Shown here one piece after another: positions 42,821 to 51,405 of a stretch of 64,000 bases of DNA. A program made the translations under genes and the position numbers. Origin of the DNA: Adlercreutzia equolifaciens DSM 19450 (GTDB lineage: Bacteria > Actinomycetota > Coriobacteriia > Coriobacteriales > Eggerthellaceae); NCBI RefSeq assembly GCF_000478885.1, contig NC_022567.1, positions 930,001 through 994,000 on the forward strand, read 5' to 3'. The notes under the pieces were generated by a model that saw only the letters and a program-made list of their open reading frames with translations, was not told the DNA's origin and searched no databases. The first letter of the stretch is position 1; every line of letters starts with the position of its first letter.

Positions 42821-42826
42821 TACAAT
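42821..42826 (+). promoter_or_regulatory. -10 element for a leaderless AGCS gene
   Basis: TACAAT ends seven bases before ATG 42834, and no ribosome site precedes the ATG. A TTGACA at 42779-42784 is too distant to serve as its -35. Confidence 0.5.
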
Positions 42827-42833
42827 CGCACCC

Positions 42834-44264
42834 ATGATTGAACTTCTCACAACTATCGATTCTGTCGTGTGGGGCCCGGCGATGATCGCGCTGTTGCTCG
42901 GCACGCATATCTACCTGACGTTCCGCACGGGGTTCATCCAGCGCAAGTTGCCCCAGGCTATCCGCATGTCGGTGCGCCGTGATCCGTCGGGCAAGGGCGA
43001 CATCTCCAGCTTCGGGGCGCTGGCCACGGCGCTGGCCGCCACCATCGGCACCGGCTCCATCGTCGGCGTGGCCACGGCGCTCCTCGCCGGCGGCCCCGGC
43101 GCCATCTTCTGGATGTGGATCGCGGGACTGTTCGGCATCGCCACCAAGTACGTCGAGACCTACGCGGCCGTGAAGTACCGCGTTCGCGACAAAACTGGCG
43201 CCATGTTGGGCGGCGCCATGTTCGTGTGGAAGCGCGCCTTCGCGCGGCCGGACGGCAGCGTGCCGTGGTGGGCGACGCTGGGTGCCGTGTCCTTCGCCGC
43301 TTTCGCCGTCATCGCCACCATCGGGACTGGCTCGGCGGTGCAGGCGGCGGCCATCTCCGGCATCGTCACCTCGTCGGTGCCCGCCATTCCGGCCGTGGCC
43401 GTGGGCGTTGTGATCGTCGTGGCCGTGGCGGCCGTTATCTTCGGCGGCGTGAACTCTATCGCGCGGGTGTGCGAGTGGCTCGTGCCCATCATGGCCGGCG
43501 CTTACGCGCTCGGTTGCCTGGTCATCATGGGCATGAACGCCCCGGTGCTCGGCGAGGCCGTCGGGCTTATTCTGGAATGCGCCTTCACGCCGAAGGCGGC
43601 TTTCGGCGGCGCGGTGGGTTCCGGCATGGTGATGGCCCTGCAGTTCGGCTGCGCGCGCGGCCTGTTCTCCAACGAGTCGGGGCTGGGCACCGCCCCCATT
43701 GTGGCGGCGGCGGCCAAGACGAAGAACCCCGCCGACCAGGCGCTCATCTCCATGACCGGCGCGTTTTGGTCCACGGGCGTCATCTGCCTGCTCACGGGGC
43801 TCGTACTCGTGTCCACCATGATCGTGCACCCGGAGATCGGCGCGGACATCCTGGCCAACCCCTCCATCTTCACCGGGGCCGCCTTGGCCAGTGCCGCCTT
43901 CGCCGAGATCCCCGTGTTCGGGACGCCGGTGCTCGTGCTCGGCATGTGCGCGTTCGCCTACTCCACCATCCTCGGCTGGTCCTATTACGGCAATCGTTGC
44001 GTGGCCTATCTGTTCGGCCCCAAGGGCATCAAGCCGTACCAGGTGATCTACGTGGCCGTGGCCTTCTTCGGCGCCATCGGGGTGGGGGACGTGGTGTGGA
44101 CCATCTCCGACATCGGCAACGCGTTGATGGCCATTCCCAACATCATCGTCATTCTGCTGCTTTCGGGCATGATCGCCCGGGAGACCAAGCACTACGTCTA
44201 CGACGGGCACCTCGACGAGGAGTATGCCGAGCCCGTGCCCCGCGTGGACAAGGCACAGCTTTAG
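42834..44264 (+). CDS. Sodium/proton:alanine or glycine symporter (AGCS family), copy 1
   Basis: 476 aa, about eleven membrane segments. ATIGTGSIVGVATALLAGGP, FWMWIAGLFGIATKYVETYA and GCARGLFSNESGLGTAPIVA are signature blocks of AGCS carriers (AgcS, DagA, AlsT). These import small neutral amino acids with sodium or protons. A close paralogue of identical length follows 196 bases later. The predicted transcript seems to be leaderless. Exact amino acid unknown. Confidence 0.93.
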   Translation: MIELLTTIDSVVWGPAMIALLLGTHIYLTFRTGFIQRKLPQAIRMSVRRDPSGKGDISSFGALATALAATIGTGSIVGVATALLAGGPGAIFWMWIAGLFGIATKYVETYAAVKYRVRDKTGAMLGGAMFVWKRAFARPDGSVPWWATLGAVSFAAFAVIATIGTGSAVQAAAISGIVTSSVPAIPAVAVGVVIVVAVAAVIFGGVNSIARVCEWLVPIMAGAYALGCLVIMGMNAPVLGEAVGLILECAFTPKAAFGGAVGSGMVMALQFGCARGLFSNESGLGTAPIVAAAAKTKNPADQALISMTGAFWSTGVICLLTGLVLVSTMIVHPEIGADILANPSIFTGAALASAAFAEIPVFGTPVLVLGMCAFAYSTILGWSYYGNRCVAYLFGPKGIKPYQVIYVAVAFFGAIGVGDVVWTISDIGNALMAIPNIIVILLLSGMIARETKHYVYDGHLDEEYAEPVPRVDKAQL

Positions 44265-44328
44265 AAGGCCCCGCCGCCGCTTACGGGGAATTCTTCCATT
44301 GTTAACAAAGACGCTCAACTTCTCCCTC

Positions 44329-44334
44329 TATAAT
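44329..44334 (+). promoter_or_regulatory. -10 element for the second AGCS gene
   Basis: TATAAT with no clear -35. It is followed by a short hairpin (TTTAGCACGTTAAAGTGC region, 44343-44360) and a long leader of about 120 nt that ends with GAGAGGAG before ATG 44461. The second copy is therefore translated from a conventional leader, unlike the first. Confidence 0.5.
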
Positions 44335-44460
44335 GCGGCTACTTTAGCACGTTAAAGTGCGAAGGCCCGATGAGCGCGCCTTGCCTCGCCGGGACCGCCG
44401 CGCCGAGCCGCTGGCTTTGAAGTCCCGCCGCACTGCGCTCACTGAGAGGAGAACCGCCAC

Positions 44461-45891
44461 ATGGACATGATTGTTGACGTTATCAACAGCATCGACGCCT
44501 TCGTTTGGGGGCCGCCGATGCTCGTGCTGCTGTTAGGCTCGCACATCTTTCTGACCTTCCGCACCGGCTTCATCCAGCGCAAGCTGCCCACGGCCATCAA
44601 GCTGTCGGTGACCAAGGATCCCGACGCTCCCGGCGACATCAGCCAGTTCGGCGCGCTGTGCACGGCGTTGTCGGCCACCATCGGCACCGGCAACATCGTC
44701 GGCGTGGGCACCGCCATCATCGCGGGTGGTCCGGGCGCGGTGTTCTGGATGTGGATCACCGGCGTGTTCGGCATCGCCACGAAGTACTCCGAGACCTTCG
44801 CTGCCGTTAAGTACCGCGTGAAGGATCACAACGGCGACATGCTCGGCGGCGCCATGTACGCGTGGAAGCGCGGCTTCACTGACAAGAACGGCAACACGCC
44901 CTGGTGGGCGCTGCTCGGCGCCGGGGCTTTTGCCCTGTTCGCGGCCATCGCGTCCTTCGGCATCGGCTCGGCCGTGCAGTCCTCCGCCATGACCGAGGTC
45001 ATCTCCACGAATCTGCCCGGCGTGCCTGCCTGGGGCATCGGATTGGCCATCGTCATCATGGTGTCGGTCGTCATCTTCGGCGGCGTGAAGGTCATCTCGA
45101 ACGTGTGCGAGAAGCTCGTGCCCTTCATGGCCATCGCCTACATCTGGGGCTGCGTTGTCATCCTCGGCATGAACTGGGAGCTCGTCTGGCCCGCGTTCTG
45201 CCTCATCGTGGAGAGCGCCTTCACCGCCAAGGCGGCCTTCGGCGGCGCGCTGGGGTCCGGCCTCATGCTGGCCCTGCAGTTCGGCTGCGCGCGCGGCCTG
45301 TTCTCCAACGAGTCGGGCCTCGGCTCCGCGCCCATCGTGGCCTCGGCGGCCGCGACCCGCAACCCGGCCCGTCAGGCGCTCGTCTCCATGACCGGCACCT
45401 TCTGGGACACGGTCATCATCTGCCTGCTCACCGGTCTCGTGCTCGTGTCCACCATGCTCGGCAACGCCGATCTGCAGTCCGAGATCATGGCCGGCAACAT
45501 CACCGCCGGTGCGGCGCTGTCCTCCGCGGCCTTCGCGAGCATTCCCTACATCGGCACGCCCATTCTCATCTTCGGCATGATTCTGTTCGCCTACTCCACC
45601 ATCCTGGGTTGGTCCTACTACGGCAACCGCTGCGTCACCTACCTGTTCGGCAAGCGCGCCATCCGCCCCTACCAGGTGCTCTACGTGGTGGTGGCCTTCC
45701 TCGGCGCCATCGGCGTGGGCGAGGTGGTCTGGACGGTCTCCGACATCACCAACGCCCTTATGGCCATCCCGAACATCATCATGGTGCTGCTGCTCTCCGG
45801 GCTCATCGCGAAGGAGACGAAGCATTACGTCTACGAGGGCAACCTCGACGAGCGCGACGAGGCTCCCATTCCGCAGCTGGACAGCAAGTAG
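44461..45891 (+). CDS. Sodium/proton:alanine or glycine symporter (AGCS family), copy 2
   Basis: 476 aa. Same blocks as the first copy (ATIGTGNIVGVGTAIIAGGP, GCARGLFSNESGLGSAPIVA) with many substitutions elsewhere, so this is a tandem duplication that has diverged. It has its own promoter. Different substrate, coupling ion or regulation is possible. A hairpin lies after the stop. Confidence 0.93.
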   Translation: MDMIVDVINSIDAFVWGPPMLVLLLGSHIFLTFRTGFIQRKLPTAIKLSVTKDPDAPGDISQFGALCTALSATIGTGNIVGVGTAIIAGGPGAVFWMWITGVFGIATKYSETFAAVKYRVKDHNGDMLGGAMYAWKRGFTDKNGNTPWWALLGAGAFALFAAIASFGIGSAVQSSAMTEVISTNLPGVPAWGIGLAIVIMVSVVIFGGVKVISNVCEKLVPFMAIAYIWGCVVILGMNWELVWPAFCLIVESAFTAKAAFGGALGSGLMLALQFGCARGLFSNESGLGSAPIVASAAATRNPARQALVSMTGTFWDTVIICLLTGLVLVSTMLGNADLQSEIMAGNITAGAALSSAAFASIPYIGTPILIFGMILFAYSTILGWSYYGNRCVTYLFGKRAIRPYQVLYVVVAFLGAIGVGEVVWTVSDITNALMAIPNIIMVLLLSGLIAKETKHYVYEGNLDERDEAPIPQLDSK

Positions 45892-45918
45892 GTTCTAGCG
45901 ACATAGTGTGTCATGAGC

Positions 45919-45944
45919 GAGCGCCCTGCAATGCGGGGCGCTCG
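45919..45944 (+). terminator. Hairpin after the second AGCS gene
   Basis: CGAGCGCCC (45919-45927) pairs with GGGCGCTCG (45936-45944). The following bases (TGTTAG) are not a true T-run and already belong to the next promoter, so termination may be partial. Confidence 0.5.
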
Positions 45945-46025
45945 TGTTAGAATGGCCAGATGGCCGACGGGCCGTAAGTCCTGAGCGCCAGGCGGTGCCT
46001 TCTTTTGCGAAAGGATGTGAATCGC

Positions 46026-46139
46026 TTGGACGTCCTCGTTTTCGTCGTGCGCCTGGCGACTGCGGTCGTCGGGTTGCTGAGGGAGGCGGTTGCGTTCTCC
46101 GAGACGCTCAGGAGGGGCCGGAATAGGAAGGACCGCTAG
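46026..46139 (+). CDS. Candidate small hydrophobic type I toxin
   Basis: 37 aa, too short for normal ORF calling. TTG start with AAAGGA 11 bases before it (GTG 46017, three codons earlier, is the alternative). One hydrophobic helix (LVFVVRLATAVVGLL) is followed by a strongly basic tail (RRGRNRKDR), the shape of TxpA/BsrG-type membrane toxins. An extended -10, TGTTAGAAT (TAGAAT at 45948-45953), lies upstream. The stop codon is in a hairpin, and a promoter on the opposite strand faces it. I see no sequence identity to a named toxin; the assignment rests on layout. Confidence 0.45.
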   Translation: MDVLVFVVRLATAVVGLLREAVAFSETLRRGRNRKDR

Positions 46140-46201
46140 TTCGCGCTAGCGGTCCTAACTAAACGACGGTGCCGCCTGCATCCACCTCAGGCTGGTCCGT
46201 T
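46129..46201 (-). ncRNA. Candidate antisense antitoxin RNA
   Basis: On the minus strand an extended -10, TGCTAGAAT (TAGAAT at 46208-46213), would start an RNA near 46201 that runs to the hairpin AGGACCGCTAG (46129-46139) / CTAGCGGTCCT (46146-46156) and so overlaps the end of the toxin message. Inside lies a second stem (GCCTG/CAGGC with a GGTGGATG loop). Convergent 3'-overlapping RNAs are the TxpA/RatA arrangement. Confidence 0.4.
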
Positions 46202-46251
46202 GGTCGTATTCTAGCATATATTGCATTGGGAAGCGAGCGGATGGAAGCAGC

Positions 46252-47820
46252 ATGGGCGAAGCGAAGACGATTGCAGTCATAGGCGGCGGGGCCTCGGGGC
46301 TGGCTGCGGCCGTGGCGGCCGGGGAGGCTCTACGGGATTTGGAAGGTGCCGGAGGTGCGGCCGGTGAGGTCGTAGAAGGTGACGCGGGCGCGGCGCGGGT
46401 CGTCGTGTACGAGGCCTCCGACCGCGTGGGACGCTCTATTCTGGCCACGGGCAACGGACGCTGCAACTTCTCGAACGCGCGGCCCGACGAGGGCGACTAC
46501 CGCAACGCCGCTTTTGTCAGGCGCGTGCTTTTCGAGTTCGAATGCCAGGCGAGCCGCTATGTGCCGTCCCAGGCCAAGACGAGCACCGCCTATCCGAACG
46601 GCGTGCTGGGGTTCTTCTCCGATCACGGGCTGATGTGGCGCGAGGAAGGGGAAGGGCGGCTGTACCCCTTGGCGAACAAGGCCGCATCCGTGCTTGATTG
46701 CCTGCGGGCGGCCTGCGTTGCGGCGGGGGTGGAAGAGCGCGTGGAATGCGAGGTCGTGGCCGTGGAGCCGCCGCGCGCCGAGGGCGCCCCGTTCACGCTG
46801 CGCTTGGCCGACGGGCGCTTCGAGCGGGCCGGTGTGGTTATCGTGGCCGCAGGCGGCACCGTCGCGCGCGGGCTTCTGCCCAAGGGCACCTCCTTTCGCG
46901 AGCCGGAGCCGACGCTGGGGCCGCTGTCCACCGATCCGAGCTGGCCGCGTCGCCTCGACAACATCCGCGTGCGCGGGGCGCTCGAGCTGTGGCGACCCGG
47001 CAAGGAGATGACGCCCCAAGAGCTCAACCGCCACGGCTTCCCGATGGGCACCCACGAAGGCGAGCGGCTGGTGTCCCGCGAGGTGGGCGAGGTGATGTTC
47101 CGCAAGTACGGCGTTTCGGGGATCGCTGCATTCAACCTGAGCCGCCTGGTCGAGCCCGGCGACGTGCTCGCCGTGGACTTCGTGCCCTGGGTGCGCCTTT
47201 GCGACATGGAGGCGTTCCTCAACCGTCGCCGCAAGCTGCTGCGCGCCTCGCTCGGGCGCGATGTGATGTGGAACGATATGCTGCGCGGTATGGTGCTCGC
47301 GCCCGTGGCCGACGTGCTGCTAGAGGCGGCGGCGCTGGACGGTGCGCGCCCGGTGGCCAAGGGGGAGACGGCCGTCATAGCGCCGGTGCTCAAGGGGCTG
47401 CGGCTTCCTGTGACGGGCCTCGGCGATGTGCGGCAGTGCCAGGTGCACCGCGGGGGCGTGAGCGTCCGGGCGGTGGACGACCGCACGTGCGAGGTGCGGC
47501 GCGTGCCGGGGCTCTACGTCGTCGGCGAGGCGCTGGACGTGGATGCGGCGTGCGGCGGCTTCAACCTGCACTGGGCCTGGGCCTCGGGGCTGCTCGCGGG
47601 CTGGTCGGCGGCGGAAAGAATCGCGGACCTCGCCAGCTTAGCCGACGCTTCGGGCTCCTCCGGCTCGGAGCGGCGGGAGGGGGCGCCGTGCTCAAACAGC
47701 ATTGAAGTGCAGGGCTCGTCGCGGGTCGCTGGCGGGAACTTATGCACTTCAATGAACTGCGCGCGGACCCCCTCCCGCCACTCCGAGCCTGCTCGTCGGA
47801 ACAAGAGGGGGCGCGCATGA
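46252..47820 (+). CDS. FAD-dependent oxidoreductase of the HI0933/BaiN-like family
   Basis: 522 aa. N-terminal FAD site IAVIGGGASGLAAAVAAGEA; RSILATGNGRCNFSNA is the family hallmark; the FAD-closing block CGGFNLHWAWASGLLAGWSA lies near 445. The frame then runs about 60 residues through repeat copy B, giving a low-complexity C-terminus (SGSSGSERREG and onward) unlike the family, so the element probably replaced the original stop. ATG 46252 lacks a strong ribosome site (GGAAGCAG). It overlaps the next flavoprotein start by four bases. Substrate unknown. Confidence 0.82.
   Translation: MGEAKTIAVIGGGASGLAAAVAAGEALRDLEGAGGAAGEVVEGDAGAARVVVYEASDRVGRSILATGNGRCNFSNARPDEGDYRNAAFVRRVLFEFECQASRYVPSQAKTSTAYPNGVLGFFSDHGLMWREEGEGRLYPLANKAASVLDCLRAACVAAGVEERVECEVVAVEPPRAEGAPFTLRLADGRFERAGVVIVAAGGTVARGLLPKGTSFREPEPTLGPLSTDPSWPRRLDNIRVRGALELWRPGKEMTPQELNRHGFPMGTHEGERLVSREVGEVMFRKYGVSGIAAFNLSRLVEPGDVLAVDFVPWVRLCDMEAFLNRRRKLLRASLGRDVMWNDMLRGMVLAPVADVLLEAAALDGARPVAKGETAVIAPVLKGLRLPVTGLGDVRQCQVHRGGVSVRAVDDRTCEVRRVPGLYVVGEALDVDAACGGFNLHWAWASGLLAGWSAAERIADLASLADASGSSGSERREGAPCSNSIEVQGSSRVAGGNLCTSMNCARTPSRHSEPARRNKRGRA
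47662..47789 (-). repeat. Double-stem inverted-repeat element, copy B
   Basis: Outer arms 47662-47688 and 47764-47789 pair with one C/T difference and one extra base; inner arms 47700-47711 and 47743-47754 pair perfectly over 12 bp. Read on the minus strand, the loop strands CGCGCAGTT and CTGTTTGAGCA equal those of copy A, while the stems differ. On that strand the C/T difference becomes a U·G pair. It lies inside the 3' end of the flavoprotein frame. Confidence 0.8.
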
Positions 47821-49619
47821 TTCAGGCTTCCAATGTTCCGGTTTCTCTTGATGCGCTTCTCCCTGAAAACGAATCGCTCTTCCGCCGAGAAATCGCGCGG
47901 ACGCTCGGGGTTAAGACGGGCGCTATCACTGAGGTGAAGCTGCTGAAGCGGTCGATCGATGCGCGGAAGAAGTCGAACGTGCATGGCGTCGTGACCGTGG
48001 CGGTTGGGCTCGCGGAGGGTGCTGCGCCGCGACCGGCGAAGGGTGTGGCGGTGAAGGCCTACGAGCCCCCTGAGCCTCTTTCGATACCGCACGTGGAACC
48101 GACTGGGCTGCGGCCTGTTGTGGTCGGGGCGGGGCCGGCGGGGCTGTTCTGCGCGCTGTATCTGGCGCGGGCCGGGTTGCGTCCGCTGGTGGTGGAGCGG
48201 GGCGCTTCCGTGGACGAGCGCGTGGAGATCGTCGAGGCCTTCAACGCCGGCGCGCCGCTCGATGAGCGCACGAACATCCAGTTCGGCGAGGGCGGGGCGG
48301 GCACATTCTCAGACGGCAAGCTGAACACCGGTATCAAGTCGCCCCATATCCGCCACGTGCTGGAGGCCTTCGTGGAAGCCGGCGCGCCTGCGGACATCCT
48401 CGTGGACGCCAAGCCGCACATTGGCACCGACCTGCTCGTCGGCGTCGTGCGCAACCTGCGTCGGGCCATCGAGGAGGCCGGGGGAGAGGTGCGGTTCCTC
48501 ACGCGCCTCGACGGCCTTGTGCTTGAGGGCGGAGCTGCTGATCGTCCGGGCGTCGCTGATGCTGTGGATGAGGTTGGCGGCGAAGATGGCGAAGCGCGCG
48601 TCACTGCCGTTCGCCTCGTCGATGAGCGCACGGGAGCGGCGGAAGTCTTCGCCACCGATTGCGTCGTGCTGGCCTGCGGGCACTCCGCGCGTGACACCTT
48701 CCAAATGGTTTGCGAGGCCGGGGCGGACATGGCCCGCAAGCCCTTTGCCGTGGGCGTGCGCATCGAGCATCCCCAGGCTCTCGTGAACGAGTCCCAGTAC
48801 GGGTCGGCCGCTGGTCATGCGGCCCTCGGGGCGGCCGACTACAAGCTGGCGGTGAAGACCGACGACGGCCGGGGCGTCTACAGTTTCTGCATGTGTCCGG
48901 GCGGGGAGGTGGTGGCGGCCGCCAGCGAGGAGGGGCTGCTCTGCGTGAACGGCATGAGCCGCCACGCCCGCGCCGGGGCCAATGCTAACGCGGCGCTGCT
49001 CGTGGAGGTGCGCCCCGACGACCTGCCCGGCGACGATCCGCTGGCCGGCGTCGCCTTCCAGCGCCAGTTGGAGCGGGATGCGTATCAGCTCGGCCGCGGC
49101 TTGACGGCTGGCGGCGGGGAAGATGCTAGCGCACTTTGTCCTCCGTACACGGCTCCGGCCCAAACGGTCGGCGACTTCCTCGTGCACGCCAGCGGCACCC
49201 CGAGCGCCGCGGTGACGCCCACCTACCCGCGCGGCGTGGCTTGGCGCGACCTGCGCGATTGCCTGCCGCCGTTCGTGACCGATGCCCTCGCCGAGGCGCT
49301 GCCGGCCCTCGATCGCAAGCTGCACGGATTCGCCAGCGACGATGCCGTCATGACCGCCGTGGAGGCCCGCAGCTCAAGCCCCGTGCGCATCGTTCGCGAC
49401 GATGGCTTCCAATCGAATATCGCGGGCTTGTACCCCTGCGGGGAAGGAGCCGGGTACGCCGGCGGCATCACGAGCGCCGCCGTGGACGGCCTGCGCGTCG
49501 CCGAGGCCATCGTGACCGAACGGCTTTCAGAAACCGCAGCGCCCGTGATCTGCGAGGGGATCGCGTCGGCGCAACCAGTATCTGGCGAAACTGCTTTCTG
49601 CGAGAAGGAGGGCCGATGA
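47817..49619 (+). CDS. FAD-dependent dehydrogenase family protein (COG2509-like)
   Basis: 600 aa. An N-terminal RNA-binding-like alpha/beta domain (LFRREIARTLGVKTGAITEV, KRSIDARKK) precedes the FAD-binding core (VVVGAGPAGLFCALYLARAG) and IQFGEGGAGTFSDGKLNTGI; GLYPCGEGAGYAGGITSAAV closes it. This is the widespread uncharacterised FAD-dependent protein family (YtfP/COG2509 type) with unknown electron partner. ATG 47817 overlaps the previous stop, with AAGAGGGGG upstream; the frame upstream lies in the repeat element. The next gene overlaps its stop by four bases. Confidence 0.85.
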   Translation: MIQASNVPVSLDALLPENESLFRREIARTLGVKTGAITEVKLLKRSIDARKKSNVHGVVTVAVGLAEGAAPRPAKGVAVKAYEPPEPLSIPHVEPTGLRPVVVGAGPAGLFCALYLARAGLRPLVVERGASVDERVEIVEAFNAGAPLDERTNIQFGEGGAGTFSDGKLNTGIKSPHIRHVLEAFVEAGAPADILVDAKPHIGTDLLVGVVRNLRRAIEEAGGEVRFLTRLDGLVLEGGAADRPGVADAVDEVGGEDGEARVTAVRLVDERTGAAEVFATDCVVLACGHSARDTFQMVCEAGADMARKPFAVGVRIEHPQALVNESQYGSAAGHAALGAADYKLAVKTDDGRGVYSFCMCPGGEVVAAASEEGLLCVNGMSRHARAGANANAALLVEVRPDDLPGDDPLAGVAFQRQLERDAYQLGRGLTAGGGEDASALCPPYTAPAQTVGDFLVHASGTPSAAVTPTYPRGVAWRDLRDCLPPFVTDALAEALPALDRKLHGFASDDAVMTAVEARSSSPVRIVRDDGFQSNIAGLYPCGEGAGYAGGITSAAVDGLRVAEAIVTERLSETAAPVICEGIASAQPVSGETAFCEKEGR

Positions 49620-50401
49620 GCAACTGCCCCTTCGATGGCGCCTGCTGTCCGCTCTCGCTCGGCGAGGCCGCCTGTGCCCTGGCCGCCGGCGAGGCTGTCG
49701 TCTTTCCGACGGACACCGTTTTCGGCTTGGGTGTCTCCGTGAAGGCGGCCGCAGGCCCCCGTCTCCTCTACGACCTGAAGCACCGTGACGCTGGCAAGCC
49801 CGTGGCGTGGCTCGTGGAAGGCCCCGAGACGCTGGACGTTTACGGCAGGGATGTTCCCGCCTACGCCCGGCGCCTCGCCGAGACCTTCTGGCCCGGTGCC
49901 CTCACCTTGGTGGTGCGCGCGTCGGCGGCCGTTCCCGCTGCCTTCCGGTCGCCCGCGGGTACTATCGGGCTGCGCATGCCCGACAGCGAGGCGGCTCTCG
50001 CCCTCATCCGTGCCGTCGGCTGTCCCTTGGCCGTCACCTCGGCCAACCTCTCGGGAGCGCCCGATACGGCCCGGATCGAAGATCTCGATGGGGCTCTCAT
50101 GGCGCGCACCGCCGGTGTGTACCTTCCCGATGATCTCCCGCCGTACTCGATCGCGTCCGGCGTCGCCGAAGCAGCTGAAGCTGTCGAAGCTGGCGAAGCA
50201 GCCGAAGCAGCCGAGGGCGCTGCCGCGCTCATGTCGTCGAGCGCTCGCGTCCGCGCCGACGTCGCGGCAGGAACCGCCGGCGATTCTGATGCCCCTTCTG
50301 CGGGCATCGCCTCCACCGTGCTCGACTGCACTGGCGACGTCCCCCGTGTCCTGCGCGCAGGCGCCCTCACCTTGGAAGATATGAAAGGATGCCTCTCATG
50401 A
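49616..50401 (+). CDS. L-threonylcarbamoyladenylate synthase (Sua5/YrdC family) with insertion
   Basis: 261 aa. YrdC fold: AVVFPTDTVFGLGVSVKAAA, KHRDAGKPVAWLV, PGALTLVVRAS, TIGLRMPDSEAALALI and PLAVTSANLSGAPD are the ATP/threonine/bicarbonate-binding blocks of TsaC. It makes threonylcarbamoyl-AMP for t6A in tRNA. About 50 extra residues rich in Ala/Glu (AEAAEAVEAGEAAEAAEG and onward, about 185-220) interrupt the fold just before STVLDCTGDVPRVLR, where the family is normally compact. ATG 49616 overlaps the previous stop. Neighbours are not tRNA-modification genes. Confidence 0.88.
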   Translation: MSNCPFDGACCPLSLGEAACALAAGEAVVFPTDTVFGLGVSVKAAAGPRLLYDLKHRDAGKPVAWLVEGPETLDVYGRDVPAYARRLAETFWPGALTLVVRASAAVPAAFRSPAGTIGLRMPDSEAALALIRAVGCPLAVTSANLSGAPDTARIEDLDGALMARTAGVYLPDDLPPYSIASGVAEAAEAVEAGEAAEAAEGAAALMSSSARVRADVAAGTAGDSDAPSAGIASTVLDCTGDVPRVLRAGALTLEDMKGCLS

Positions 50402-51405
50402 GCGCCGCAAACGATGCCTTCGCGACCACTGGCCGCACCGAATTCTCCTTCGATTCCGCCGACGGAAAAAGCCAAGTCCGCGCCGTGCTCTGGGTGCCCC
50501 TGGCCATGGAGCGGGCCGATGCGGCTGCCGGCGAGCCGTCGCTTGGCTGCTTCAAGCCGCGCGGCGTCGTGCAGCTCGTCCACGGCATGGCCGAGCATAT
50601 CGACCGTTACGATGATTTCGCCCGTTTCCTCGCCGACGCAGGCTACCTTGTGGCCGGTCACGACCATATCGGCCACGGGGACACGGCCGCCGCGCCCGAA
50701 TGCCGCGGCGTGATCGGTGCCGAGGGCGGTGCCGACGCCATGACCGACGACGTGGAACAGCTGCGCCTGCTCGTCTCCCAGCAGGTGGCGCCTGGCACGC
50801 CGTACTTCATCTTCGGGCATTCCATGGGCTCGCTCGTGCTGCGCAGCTATCTGCCGCGCTACGGGCAGGGCCTTGCCGGCGCTGTCATCTGCGGTACGGC
50901 CAACGAGGCCACCGCCGTCTCCCGCGCCGGCAACCTGGCTGCCCGGGCTATCGCGGCCGTGCGAGGCGACGGCTACCGCAGCGGCCTTCTGCACGCGCTC
51001 GCCGACGGCGCCTACAGCCGCGCCATCAAGGACGCCCGCACCCCCTTCGACTGGCTTTCCCGCGACCCGGCCGTGCCCGACGCGTTTATGGCCGATGAGG
51101 CTTGCGGCTTCATGTTCGGTGCCGGCGCCTACGCCACCCTAACCGAGCTGGCCTGGCGCGCCGCCGCGCCGGCGACCTTGGCCGCCACGCCCCACGACTT
51201 GCCCCTGCTCTACGTGGCCGGCGACGCCGACCCCGTCGGCAAATGCGGCCGCGCTGTCGCTGCCGCCGCCGAGTCCATGGAGGCCGCCGGCGCCGAGGAC
51301 CTCACCTTGCGCCTGTTTCCCGGCATGCGCCACGAAATTCTCAACGAATTCGGCAAAGAAGAAGTCTACGATTTCATCCTGAACTGGATAAACCTACACG
51401 AATAG
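50398..51405 (+). CDS. Alpha/beta hydrolase (monoacylglycerol lipase/S33-like)
   Basis: 335 aa. VVQLVHGMAEHIDRYDDFAR and GHDHIGHGDT are typical of lysophospholipase/monoacylglycerol-lipase-like hydrolases; the nucleophile elbow is GHSMGS, and the distal acid and histidine are in YVAGDADPVG and PGMRHEILNE. No signal peptide is evident, so it is cytoplasmic. Two ATGs are near; 50398 has AAAGGA at eight bases and overlaps the TsaC stop by four bases. It is convergent with mcrC, and the coding ends overlap by 12 bases. Confidence 0.88.
   Translation: MSAANDAFATTGRTEFSFDSADGKSQVRAVLWVPLAMERADAAAGEPSLGCFKPRGVVQLVHGMAEHIDRYDDFARFLADAGYLVAGHDHIGHGDTAAAPECRGVIGAEGGADAMTDDVEQLRLLVSQQVAPGTPYFIFGHSMGSLVLRSYLPRYGQGLAGAVICGTANEATAVSRAGNLAARAIAAVRGDGYRSGLLHALADGAYSRAIKDARTPFDWLSRDPAVPDAFMADEACGFMFGAGAYATLTELAWRAAAPATLAATPHDLPLLYVAGDADPVGKCGRAVAAAAESMEAAGAEDLTLRLFPGMRHEILNEFGKEEVYDFILNWINLHE

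Noticed and set aside
42779..42826. TTGACA plus TACAAT as a standard promoter for the first AGCS gene
   Set aside because: The boxes are 36 bases apart, far beyond the 16-18 usually accepted.
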